Source: Prorocentrum cordatum
Lineage: Eukaryota; Sar; Dinophyceae; Prorocentrales; Prorocentraceae
Direction: 5' to 3'
NCBI GenBank assembly: GCA_963575745.1
Contig: CAUYUJ010015284.1
Coordinates: 278,972-342,971, forward strand
Length of the DNA: 64,000 nucleotides
Part shown: piece by piece, positions 30,721 through 40,473 of the stretch
How the letters are laid out: the number at the start of each line of letters is the position of its first letter
Position numbering within the stretch: position 1 is the first letter of the stretch
Translations under genes and position numbers: made by a program
Notes under the pieces: model-generated
Seen by the model: only the letters and a program-made list of their open reading frames with translations
Told to the model about the DNA's origin: nothing
Databases searched by the model: none

Positions 30721-32478
30721 ATGCACTGGATTAAGATAACTATCTTCGGCATTCTGTGGGTAATAATGGGATGTGCTGTGGGATACATGCGGCAGGGGAT
30801 GGACGACACGCGTACTACTGGCCCTTCATGGGACCCTGCCGGTACTACGCCTTTTCGCGAATATGTTCGCGAAGTACATGCATGGTTTAACGTAACGAGC
30901 GGCAATATGACACCACCACAACAAGCTGCAGCACTACAACGAGGCCTTCAAGGTCTGGCTCGTCGTATCGCCATGCAGGTCCCCTCCCAGATCATCAATT
31001 ATGGTGTAACTGTCATTGGACAGCCAACGGATGCAGTAACATATATACTGTACTTACTGAGCACCAAATTTGAAAATCTGGAAGATGAGCGCCAGCTCAA
31101 CTCTGGCACTGCCCTTATCGACTTTCGCGTCGATAGGGGCGAGCGAATCGACTCAGTGTTAGCTCGATTCGAGATGGCCCGTGACGAGGCTAACTCTGTT
31201 GGCTTTGTCATCCCCAACTTTCAGATCCTAACGCTGATTCTCTTCAGAGCGTTAGGCGTTGGCGCGTCACGAGCCCAACACCTGCTTGAGCCCTTTAATA
31301 ATCAGATGCCCCGAACACAAGCAGACTATGACAGGCTGCTGACCAGGATGAGGAACTACGGACATGTTGCCGAGCGCTCTCCTGGCAACATAGCGGGTAT
31401 CTTCACAGGGCACCACTCACATGCAGGTGTCTACGCCACGACTGCGGGGTCACCCGCTGGTCCTGGCGAGCCAAATCCTTGGGCTGACCCTGCCGATATG
31501 CCCAACGAGGCCACTGCCCTTTTAGGACAGACTGGCCAGGCATCGGCAGAGGCAGCTGAGGCGAACGCCTGGTCGAACTACTCGCCAGGCGCCGCCTACA
31601 CTGCAAGCCCGCCCTCGGGCACAACCCTCTGGGGCCAAGCGGAGTCATCCGCTCAAGGGTCTCAGCCACCCTCACCGTTTGAATCTGGCACTGACACAGA
31701 CACCTCATCTGACGATGAGCACAAGGGCATAGTCTCTGCTGGTAATGACTATCCAGCGGATGACACTCACCTTTCTGAACAACAAAGAGCGGAAGCCGCT
31801 TTTATGGCCTATCGCAAATCAAAACGCCGTTGGAGGCGCTTTATGAATAAACCAGTCAGAAAAGTGAGACGTGCAGTACGCCGACATTTCAAACGATATG
31901 GAAAGGGTCGTGGCAAAGGGGGTCGCAGACGCCGTATGCATGGTAGGGGTATCACTGCTTTCCGCACGTCCTTAACTGATATAGCCTTTGAAGAAGTTCT
32001 TATCGGAGGCAAAGGTCGGGGTCACAGGCGGACCTCCGGTAAGGGAAAAGGGCGGAGGGGCAACCCTAGGGACGCTTCTGGCAATACTATGAAGTGTCAT
32101 ACATGCGGTAGCACAGAGCATTTGCGCGATCACTGCCCGAAGGGGAAAGGAAAGGGATCCGTACATTTGGCTCAAAATTCTTTTATGGATGACATAGATT
32201 ACATTGACTACGAGTTTTACGTCAATCCAGAAGCGGCTCCCGCTGCGGGCTCCTCCACGTATTACGTGATGGCCCGCTACGCTGAAGCAACCGTAGCCCT
32301 GGAAGACTACGCAGTGACCCTCTTCGACGAGTTCCACGGCTGGGACGAGGTCGACGAGGTCGCGTTCAATGCTTGGTTCGGTCTTCCAGCGGGGCACCCG
32401 CCGGCGACGAGGTCTCCGAAGCTGAGACCGTCCCGGCGACCGAGGAAGAGCTCACCGCCGCGCTGGCACCGCAGGTGA
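30721..32478 (+). CDS. gag: Gag-like ORF with CCHC zinc knuckle (copia element)
   Basis: 585 residues. A hydrophobic N-terminal segment (residues about 4-22, KITIFGILWVIMGCAVGY) could be a membrane anchor. WDPAGTTPFREYVREVHAW, RGLQGLARRIAMQVP and FLRAL-type helices resemble the Gag of dinoflagellate copia elements I recall. A basic stretch (residues about 360-420, rich in RR and GKG) is followed by a CX2CX4HX4C knuckle (Cys at 32095, 32104 and 32134, His at 32119) expected to bind the element RNA. The region 30454-30720 upstream also contains short frames with three hairpin copies, so the true start may lie upstream and be frame-broken. The frame is lost at 32389-32401, where one hairpin copy is 13 instead of 14 nt, and a TGA follows at 32476. 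Confidence 0.8.
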   Translation: MHWIKITIFGILWVIMGCAVGYMRQGMDDTRTTGPSWDPAGTTPFREYVREVHAWFNVTSGNMTPPQQAAALQRGLQGLARRIAMQVPSQIINYGVTVIGQPTDAVTYILYLLSTKFENLEDERQLNSGTALIDFRVDRGERIDSVLARFEMARDEANSVGFVIPNFQILTLILFRALGVGASRAQHLLEPFNNQMPRTQADYDRLLTRMRNYGHVAERSPGNIAGIFTGHHSHAGVYATTAGSPAGPGEPNPWADPADMPNEATALLGQTGQASAEAAEANAWSNYSPGAAYTASPPSGTTLWGQAESSAQGSQPPSPFESGTDTDTSSDDEHKGIVSAGNDYPADDTHLSEQQRAEAAFMAYRKSKRRWRRFMNKPVRKVRRAVRRHFKRYGKGRGKGGRRRRMHGRGITAFRTSLTDIAFEEVLIGGKGRGHRRTSGKGKGRRGNPRDASGNTMKCHTCGSTEHLRDHCPKGKGKGSVHLAQNSFMDDIDYIDYEFYVNPEAAPAAGSSTYYVMARYAEATVALEDYAVTLFDEFHGWDEVDEVAFNAWFGLPAGHPPATRSPKLRPSRRPRKSSPPRWHRR

Positions 32479-33914
32479 TTGGCATGCCGTTGCTGCCAGA
32501 CCTTTCGCGAGCTGGTTCGGAGGCGGGAGACGCTGATGACGAAATGCGGGGCCATCCCGCGTATTCTGACTCTGAAGAGGCCGAAGAGGACTATAAGGAC
32601 ATGCTCCAAGAGCAGGTCGCCGAAGCAATCCAGCTCCTGAGTGCGCCAGCACATCAGCAGATAACCATGAACGACCTGCTGTCGCGCCCAGGGGCCGCAA
32701 GGCTGCGTCCATACCTGGATTCGGACATGTCGGCACCTCAGATGCTGACAGCACTCCAGGCTCTAGCGGGGTCACCCGCCGAAGTGACGCCAGCCGCAAC
32801 AGCGGGGCCACCCGATTGGTCTATGGATGTATTTATGCAAGGTTGTGATCAAATAGACCTTAACGACCTCACGATGGAGCAGTTAAACGACATCGGGTAC
32901 TTCCGAAGCCCGTATCAACACGTGTTCATGGTCCAGGACAGCTCAGAGGACTCGGAGGACATGCGCTACGCCAAGAGGGACAGACGACCGTCGCCTCCCC
33001 GAGACTCAGAGCATGACGATCAAAGGCCAATGGAACGCGGTAGTGCGTCAGCGGGGCCAGCCCGCAGGAGGGGCCGTTCAGCTCCCAGACGCCCTACACA
33101 TGATGCATCGGGCTATCCATACAGTACTGAGCACTCCGTTGGAGTATCCGCTCAGCATGTGCCGGATTGGTACATCAACTGGTACCCCGGCTATTCGATG
33201 GACGTGATCCGCCTCTGGTATTCTAAGGAGTACTGCACCAAAAGGGACGAAACTGGCGTGATAATACGTACCAAGGGTGGCAAGACCAAAACGCCAGAGG
33301 CTTGGGACAAAAGGGCTAAGAAACAGGAGATCATCAACGATCGCAAGACATACAGGAAACAAGTATGTCAACGCGAGCCCTTCAAAGGTCACATGCGCAG
33401 TTGTCCGATGGGCCGCCCCTCCAGGAGTCCTCATCACGGTGAGACCCCGTGGAATTGGTCTCATGGAGACGACGCTGGCAACGTCCATGATCCTAACAAG
33501 GAGGTCCCTGGAGGAGGAAAGCGCATCACCGAAGCCGATCGCGTCCCTATGACCGAAGAGGTGGCCAACATCGTCAGGGAAAATTGGGTACAGCTTCCCA
33601 ATGACCATCGCCTCAAAGAATGGAACCGCCGATTCCATAAAGAGGCGGGGTCACCCGCAGGATCCAGTAAAGAGGCGGGGTCACCCGCAGGATCCAGTAA
33701 AGAGGCGGGGTCACCCGCAGGATCCAGCAAAGAAGCGGGGTCACCCGCAGACGCGGCGCCAGCCGCTGGGTCCGCGGACGACGATTGGATAGCTGTTGCA
33801 TCTGCTGCTGGGTCCGCCGCCGGCACTGACCACACCGATCTGAATGAAGAATGGGCGGCGGAAGACGGCTCAGAGAATCCATTCCCTGATGGATGCGCCT
33901 GCTGGTTTAATACA
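32400..33914 (+). CDS. acidic/basic region between Gag and the Tpt1 domain
   Basis: Continuation of the polyprotein in the next frame. It begins acidic (many E and D), then a basic Arg-rich stretch (about 33040-33090), then an apparently folded part (WYINWYPGYSMDVIRLWYSK, residues around 33165-33230, and WDKRAKKQEIINDRK). It ends in four 30-bp direct repeats at 33643-33762, each consisting of one hairpin plus a GGATCCAG(T/C)AAAGA spacer and coding for AGSPAGSSKE-type repeats. No domain recognised. Runs into the T-rich tract. Confidence 0.65.
33643..33762 (+). repeat. four 30-bp tandem repeats, each with one hairpin
   Basis: AGGCGGGGTCACCCGCAGGA with a spacer, four units with the last one diverged. 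It shows local amplification of the dispersed hairpin. Confidence 0.9.
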
Positions 33915-34009
33915 GATTTTTTTCTATTTTTTTTCTATCTTTTTTGTTTTTTTTTTTTATTTTTTTTTTTTTTCTTTTTGTTCTTTTTTTTTTTCTTTGT
34001 TCTTCTTTT

Positions 34010-34068
<59 letters not shown>

Positions 34069-34117
34069 CTTATTTTTTTTTTCTTTATTTTTTTTTTTTG
34101 TTTTTTCTTCGGCGCAG
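33915..34117 (+). other. T-rich tract, possible GA-AG intron
   Basis: 203 nt, over 90% T. It begins GATTTTTTTC and ends TTCGGCGCAG. The coding frame before it (ending ...WFNT at 33914) and after it (starting AAG TGG at 34118) differ, and removing exactly this segment joins them. If not removed the frame reads poly-Phe and terminates at 34139. Non-canonical GA donors are known in dinoflagellates. Confidence 0.5.
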
Positions 34118-36708
34118 AAGTGGTTTTGCACGAGGGTAATTCACCGCCATGAAAATGGCAAGTACAAACTGGCCATAAAAGGTACTGCCGACATCGACCA
34201 GATGAGGCAGGTCATCCATGATCATGGCCAGCCAGAAGGCCCTCCTAGAGACCCTCCTGGTCCACAACCGGGCAAGGGCAGCAGACCACCTCCAAGACCT
34301 GAAGCCGACTCCTCGTCTTCACCGACTCCTGCGAAAAGGCACCCGTCCAAGAGCCCCGAAGGCACACAGGGGCGGGCGAAGGCCAGAGAGATCGCCAAGA
34401 CGGACGACCCTGAGCCGGTAGATCCTCCCGGTCTGTCCGTGACGGAGAGGAGGAAGGCTTTTGCTGGACCATCGACCCCGATGCCACCGGCTGCCCAAGG
34501 CGATGTCAAGGACGAAGTTCGCAATCAGCCTAAGGCAGCCTTCCGAGGTGACTGGACTCCAACTCTGCATCAGCCGCGCCTTGCACCACGACCAGGTTCG
34601 GCACGAATGAAAGCACAGCCGAAGCCCGAAGCTGGGATGAGGTCGGTGCGGGCAGAAGCGGCCGCCAAGGCTAAAGAGGACAAGGGCTCTGCGGGGCCAC
34701 CCGCTAAAGCGGCGCCAGCCGTAGCAGCGGGGACACCCGCAGAAGGCACTCTCTCAAGAGAAGAACGCTTCAGAGTCCTCAAAGAATTTGGCGACCGACA
34801 GAAACTAACCGATGATGCAGTTGCTGACCAAGGTCACCCGAACCCTGGCGCGGAGTCATCCGCTGGAGCTGCCTCGTCAGCCGCAGGCTCTGCTGGGCCA
34901 CCCGTTAAAGCGCCGCCGGCTGCATTAGCGGGGCCGCCCGCACGCGGGCAGCCAGCAATGTCTGTTCTTAGGAACATCCCTCTGGGAGCCATCGAATACT
35001 GGCAAGGCATTGAAGGCAAAGGCCCGAAGCGCACCATAAACCCACGAGTCACTCGAGACGATACGGACCGATACGAGGTCATTGATTGCCCTGATCGTCG
35101 TAACTTCGAGTGCCGCAACGACTGGGAACGTGAACAACAAACCGTGGGAAATATGTTGCGAGACAGGCCGCCACTACGCGTTGCGCAGCATAAAGCAGAG
35201 CTCCTGAAGGTCATGGAGAGGTTCGGCATGGATCCGACTTTGCCGCGAGAAGGGCAAATGACCAAGGTGTCAATATGGTTCTCTACAGCCCTACGCCATA
35301 GTCCATATTGGAAGGACGGATTCAGCCGACACTTCGAAAAGATCAGCACTTTCGATCCATACGATGGCTGGGTTGTTGTTGACGATCTGCTGACAAACTG
35401 GACTGAAAATGATCAGTGGAAAGGCTATCGTGAAATGCACGAGGTGCTGATCAAGGGCAGGCCCCACACGTCATACGTGTATTGGGTGCTGCTAAACTGC
35501 TGTGAGATGATTGACCATCACGGCTTGCAGAAGGGCAGGCTCCAGATGAAGTGCGTTGATGACAGCATGCTGCTGCCTCCCAGGTTTCGACCAACGGCAC
35601 GCAGGCCACAGTACTTCATCAGAGCCACGAACTGCCACAGCAGTCCAGGCATCCACTGTCCCGAGTCGCTTTATAAGCCGATCACAACATGGATGAAAGA
35701 ACCAGACGACCCAGTATATTTCATCCACGGGACACAGTGGGAGTATGTCAAGGACATTCTTGCTAATGGCCTTTCATGCCTCGCACTGGACAACCCTAAG
35801 AGGAAGGGGGGGCGCCAATTTGTGCACGGCTGCCCCTACCTCCCGGGCGACCCGAGGATTCAATCGGGCATCCGTCCTGACTCGGAGGTGCTCATATTCT
35901 GCAGCATCAACAAGATGCTGTCCTGTGGCTTCTCCCTATGGAGATCAGCAAATGACATAGTCATGACACGGGGCCACGACGGACGTATACCGCCCGATCA
36001 TATCCTCCAGATTGAGAGCATTGCGAAATATCGGGTCGGCGAAGCCTGGAGCAATCCGCTGGCTTATGACAAGTCGCGGAGGCGGGGCCAACCCGCGGAC
36101 AGGATTCGCACCGATGACTACCTGCCACTTAAAATGTGTGACAGAACTCTGGGTGTAATGGAAGATCACGCCATGTACCTAAAGGGCTGGACTAAGACGG
36201 ACGGTCGCCCATTCAATTTGATCATGACCGAGCATGATGTTGCTCCACGACCGTACGACACACAGACAGTCCTCATGATGAATGCCCAGGAAGACGAGGT
36301 CATGCCTGAAGCGGGGCCACCCGCAGGTGCGGGGACACCCGCGGTAGACACCTCGGACGGTTCATGGCAACAAGTGGTCACACCAGTAGCAACAGTAGCA
36401 TCTCCTTGGAGGCCGGATCAGCAGGCATGGGTCCAGGCCCTCAACAGCTACTTGACACCAGCCGACGTTTCTGGACTGACCGATCAGCTATATCGTGCTG
36501 ACCCGTGGGCAGTGCATACAGGTATCCAAGACGCACAGCAGAGGAACCTGCGCCCTCCTGCGGGGCCACCAGGCGTCCTAGGACCACAACCACAACGCCC
36601 TCCGCAGCAAGCTGGAGGTGCGAGGTTTGTCCCTATGGGCGGTTCAGATGGTGGCTCGCCGTTTCGGACTCCGCCGTCTGAAACGTTCGGAATCGAATTT
36701 GGTCGTGT
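34118..36708 (+). CDS. copia polyprotein segment with Tpt1/KptA RNA 2'-phosphotransferase domain
   Basis: Open for 2.6 kb. A low-complexity Pro/Ala/Lys part with hairpin-encoded AGPPA peptides (to about 35000) precedes a domain at about 35100-36020 that follows the Tpt1/KptA family from end to end: ALRH (Arg 35294, His 35297), DGWVVVDDLL (35363), FIRATNCHSS (Arg 35621), HGTQWEYVKDILANGLS (35726), YLPGDP, SGIRPDSEV (Arg 35873), RSANDIVMTRG. Known family members use an Arg-His-Arg-Arg set for NAD+-dependent removal of a tRNA splice-junction 2'-phosphate, and some ADP-ribosylate RNA or DNA 5' phosphates; all four positions are kept here. The usual HIH tripeptide after GLS is replaced by FVHG, with an insertion before it. 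A Pro/Gly-rich tail follows. Presence in a retrotransposon polyprotein is unusual. Confidence 0.85.
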
Positions 36709-36887
36709 GATTGTTGGGCGTCTTTTTTTTTGTTATTTTTTTTTTTTTTTTCTTTTTTTTTTTCATTTTGTTTTTCTTTTTTTTTTTTTTTTTTTTGTTT
36801 ATTTTTTTCGTTTTTTTTTTTTTTTTTTTTTCTTGTTTTGCTTTTTGTTTATTATTATTGCTTTTTTTTTTCTTTTTTGTGGCAAAG
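36709..36887 (+). other. second T-rich tract, possible GA-AG intron
   Basis: 179 nt that starts GATTGTTGGG and ends GTGGCAAAG, with a T-rich core from 36721 to 36880. Removing exactly this stretch joins the Tpt1 frame (ending GIEFGR) to the next frame (LQAICGNP) with a shared Val codon. The GATT start is the same as in the tract at 33915. Confidence 0.45.
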
Positions 36888-39204
36888 ACTCCAGGCGATT
36901 TGCGGGAATCCGGCGCTCGCAGCAGCACTCCAGGCGACCACTCCCTTTGGCACTCCGAGGGGTAGTGAAGGAGGAGTGGCTGCGGGGACACCCGCCGAGC
37001 GAACGCCTGCGGAGCCACCCGCACATGCGGGGCCACCCGCTGACGGACAGCAAGGTTCAGACTACGAACGTCGGGCAGCCAACTTAAGAGCACAGGCTAC
37101 CTTTCTGCAGCAACAAGCTGATAGAGTGCCCAGCCTGTTGCGGAACCGCAACATAGATGGTACGAATCATGGCGACTTTCGGCCTCTCTGGAGCTGGACT
37201 TCTGAAGATGCTCCAAATGCTGATCCCACGAATCCATATCGACAGGTGTTTATTCCAGGAATAGCATCACACCCAATATATGTATGGGACAATCATGGAC
37301 CAGCAGAGGCACAGGCCATGGACGCGCCGATGTACCCGGAGTACTACGCGCAGATGAATAACACTCCTATGATTGCGGGGCCACCTGCGAACGAATACTC
37401 TCGGAATCTTGCCAATGAGATGTTTCGTTTGCAGTTTACACGAGCGGTCGATGCGCAGTCTATGCCGCACTACGCCTACATGCCCACGCCGACGGACCCC
37501 GAGACCGTAGTTCAGCCAGCTGGTCTCGCGGTGCCAGCCGCTATGGGCAGCGTGCCAGACTACATCCGCGACGTGCACAACACGCAGCAAGCGATACTGG
37601 CATCTAGGCAGCAGGCTCGGGACAACACCAGGCTGCGCCAACAACGCGCGATCCAGAGAAGGATTGAGCGGGGGACCCAAGCGGGGACACCCGCAGACGC
37701 GGGGCCACCCGCTGAACGGCCAGATAGACGGCCGCCACCGACGCCATATCGGGAGGGCGAAACCACTTTCGAGCGCCAAGCTCGGACTCGCCCAGACGTG
37801 CCTGCTCCAGTCATTTCAGACTACAACTTCACACAGTGCCCAATCTGTATGGACACCTACGAGATGGGCACCACAGTGTGGAGACTGGCGTGTGGGCACT
37901 TCTTCCACGATATATGCTGGGATCGAGTTGCACAGCAGCACGTCCGCAATCAGCGGCCAGGTGCGCCGAACGAGGCCCCCTGCGCTGTATGTCGTGGGCC
38001 GGGCATAGTTATAGCACATTTCCCATATGCTGGACAGCGCGACGCTGAGTCAGAACAAGCGCGCCAGCAGGAGAGGTACGTGGCAGATGCCCGGGAAATG
38101 CGTCGGCTACGGGAAGCAGTGGAGGCGCTAGAGGCTCGAGCCGCGCAATCGGCGGAGCCATCCGCACGTGCCCCAGCTGCACAGGCATACCCCTGGCCAG
38201 CGCCAGAGCAAGGCATCCAGATGCCAATCCTGCCTACGCTTCGAGCACAGGAGCCCCCAGCTGCGGGGCCACCCGCTGAAGCGGCTCCCGCCGCCAAAGC
38301 GGGGCCACCCGCAAATGGGCCTCCAAATCAAGGTTTCCTGAGGGCAATGGAGGCCAACATCAGGCGGAGTGGCAGGAGCGGAGGCGGGACTCGAAGGCCA
38401 ACTGGATCATCCAGGACCTCACGCGTGGCAAGCCCGGTCAGCGCTAGGAGCCGGGCAAGCGCTGAGAGCGCGGAGGCAGCCCAGTTCCACACCACCTTCA
38501 TGATCGATACAGAGGGGCTGACCTATGCACGTGACGACACGGACACGCTGCCGCCAGGAGGTGAATGGATGTCCACACTCTCTGCGAATTATTGGGTTCT
38601 CGAACAGGAACCAATTACCGTGGAGGAGCGCCGCCAATATGAGCAGATGTGGTGCACCGGGTTAACCATGAGTCAATGGGTGCTTGAACAACGCCTGTTG
38701 AAAGGCACACTCGGTTCACAGATTACGTACCACACCGATGACCATGGTACAATGGCTCTGGCAGCGCGAAATGGGACATTCTTTCCTGACGAAGACGGTA
38801 TGCCCTGCATCTCGTTCATGCTAGACATTGGCTCCAACGTGAACATCATTGGAGCCAATACGGCGCGAACCTTCCAGGAGATTATGGCCAGGTATAATCA
38901 CAGACCTGCCATATGCACCCTGAGCAAGACCCTCTACATCAACGGTGTCGGTGAGGGTGCTGCGATATGTCGGAAGATGGGCAACTTTAAGATCGGGGTG
39001 CAATACGCCAATGAGGCAAGCCCCCGTATCGAGGAGTATGCCTCCAACATCGCAGAAGGCTCGGGTGCCAATCTCCCGGCCATCTGGGGCCTAGGAGCCA
39101 TGGAAGCACGTGACACGATCATCGTGCTGAAGCCAGGCTACCAGAAGGTTATCTTCCCCAGCGGTGACTACACCCTGAAGCTGGAAGGGGCGCCAAGGTC
39201 CTGA
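36888..39204 (+). CDS. copia polyprotein segment with RING-H2 finger and aspartic protease
   Basis: A spacer rich in hairpin-encoded AGPPA/AGTPA peptides leads into a C3H2C3 RING: CPIC at 37837-37848, CGHFFHDIC at about 37891-37917, CAVC at 37981-37992, so all eight zinc ligands are present. RING-H2 fingers usually recruit E2 enzymes for ubiquitin transfer. An Ala/Arg-rich coiled segment (REAVEALEARAAQ) follows. At 38815-38850 the motif FMLDIGSNVNIIG (Asp at 38824) is the active-site loop of a retropepsin; the partner flap and the C-terminal GLGAMEARDTIIVLKPG are present up to 39180. The stop at 39202 is caused by a 1-nt frame change, since the next frame continues with VLKAKKTPSGHLAIPCG as expected for the end of the protease. 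Confidence 0.8.
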
Positions 39205-40322
39205 AGGCGAAGAAAACTCCCTCGGGACATCTCGCGATTCCCTGCGGTTTGTATGACGGGGCTAAAAGCCAGACGGTCACGAACTCCTTCACAATCCGCA
39301 GCAGTCGAGATGGCTACACCGAGACGGAGAACGAAGAGGACCCCGTCAGTGCGGGGCCACCCGCCGGAGTAAGTGCGGGGCCACCCGCCGGAGTAAGTGC
39401 GGGGCCACCCGCCGAGACCACAGCGGGGCAACCCGCGACGGGACAGTCCATGACCGTCACGACTGATACGAACATTGTCGAGCCGTATCTCGACAAGCAG
39501 CTCCTGGAAGACACGACCCGTTTGATCGTGGACAGGACGCTGAACAGCTGGTGGGAGGGCCAACAGTGTCCCGAGGGGACCTGGCCACATATGAAGGACG
39601 CCCTGAAGTCTAAGATATTCTGGGCAGTCCAGGAGGCGGTGAATAAATGGACGCCTGAGAACCAAGCGGGGCCACCCGCGACACCGCCACCACCACCAAG
39701 CTACACGGGCGGAGGCTCGTCGGACTCTGCGGGGCCAACCCGCGTGGAGAGCGTGAGCGTAGCCGCACCAGCGACTCCTGCGGAGCCATCCGCTAACAGC
39801 ATGCCCCCGAGTCAGACGGCAACGTGGTCACACGACCGCCGCTGACGGGGGCAGGCGGGCGCGCCGGCGGCGCTCGCTTGCGAAGAGAAGCCGATTACCG
39901 GCCTCCTCGCTACATACGTTGGCCGCGCTGAGGCCCGAGAGGAAAAATATCATTCAAAATGTCTTGTCATCGAAGATATTCGCACAGCTTGCGCTGAACT
40001 CCGAACCCGTGGATATATATGCGACCGGATTACCCATAATGAGGTAATGACTTCAACTGGAACACAGTATTTGGGAAATTTGTTGGCAGGAGACTTCAAT
40101 ATGTTGTGGGTGGCCACACCCTCTGATTGGTACGTTCGTACTCCAGGAAAGAGGGCGGGACCACGCTATCAACGTATACAAAATCTCCTGATCAAAGCGC
40201 GTGCTCTGAGAATGCAGATTGTTATCCTGGGGCCACCCGGGTATTTCTGGAAACAGGGTCCGATCAAAGTTGTTATCGAAGATTTGAAGCTATTGCTATT
40301 TGATGAATCGGTCGTCAGTTAG
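39183..40322 (+). CDS. copia linker plus methyltransferase-like module A
   Basis: Frame 3 runs from the protease end through a hairpin-rich linker (three tandem AGPPAGVS units at 39350-39415), crosses an in-frame TGA at 39843, and continues to TAG at 40320. The part after TGA reads IEDIRTACAELRTRGYICD, then LLAGDFNMLWVATPSDW, KARALRMQIVILGPPGYFW and a helix. With the first 50 residues of the next ORF (MRLCHFGIKF, KYPSGSYIQVATS, LWKCTCGSHKEH) it has the order seen in module B: a TPSDW/PSC-type loop, a PP or QP-x-x-W loop, C-x-(F/T)-G, KP(S/T), then C and H ligands. I infer a degenerate class-I methyltransferase-like fold; weak. Confidence 0.45.
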
Positions 40323-40473
40323 AAATCGAATCGTGCGTTTTTTACTATCAAATTTACCATTATTTCCCTGTCAATAATTTTCTGAAAAATCTAACTAATT
40401 CTATCTAAGCAATCTTTGTTTATAAACCATAGATATTATCATTATGCGTCTCTTTCTGATTTAATAACGCATT
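40323..40473 (+). other. AT-rich interruption within module A
   Basis: About 150 bp, far more AT-rich than the surroundings, with stops in all frames. CATTATGCG occurs at both 40439 and 40469. It separates the two halves of module A and changes frame; it could be an insertion or an intron whose sites I could not place. Confidence 0.5.

Noticed and set aside
32158-32175. Spliced-leader-like text within Gag
   Set aside because: It lies in a coding region right after the zinc knuckle and needs three gaps; chance similarity is likely.
33907-34131. Poly-Phe or poly-Lys reading through the T-rich tract
   Set aside because: It is the T-rich insert or intron itself, not protein.
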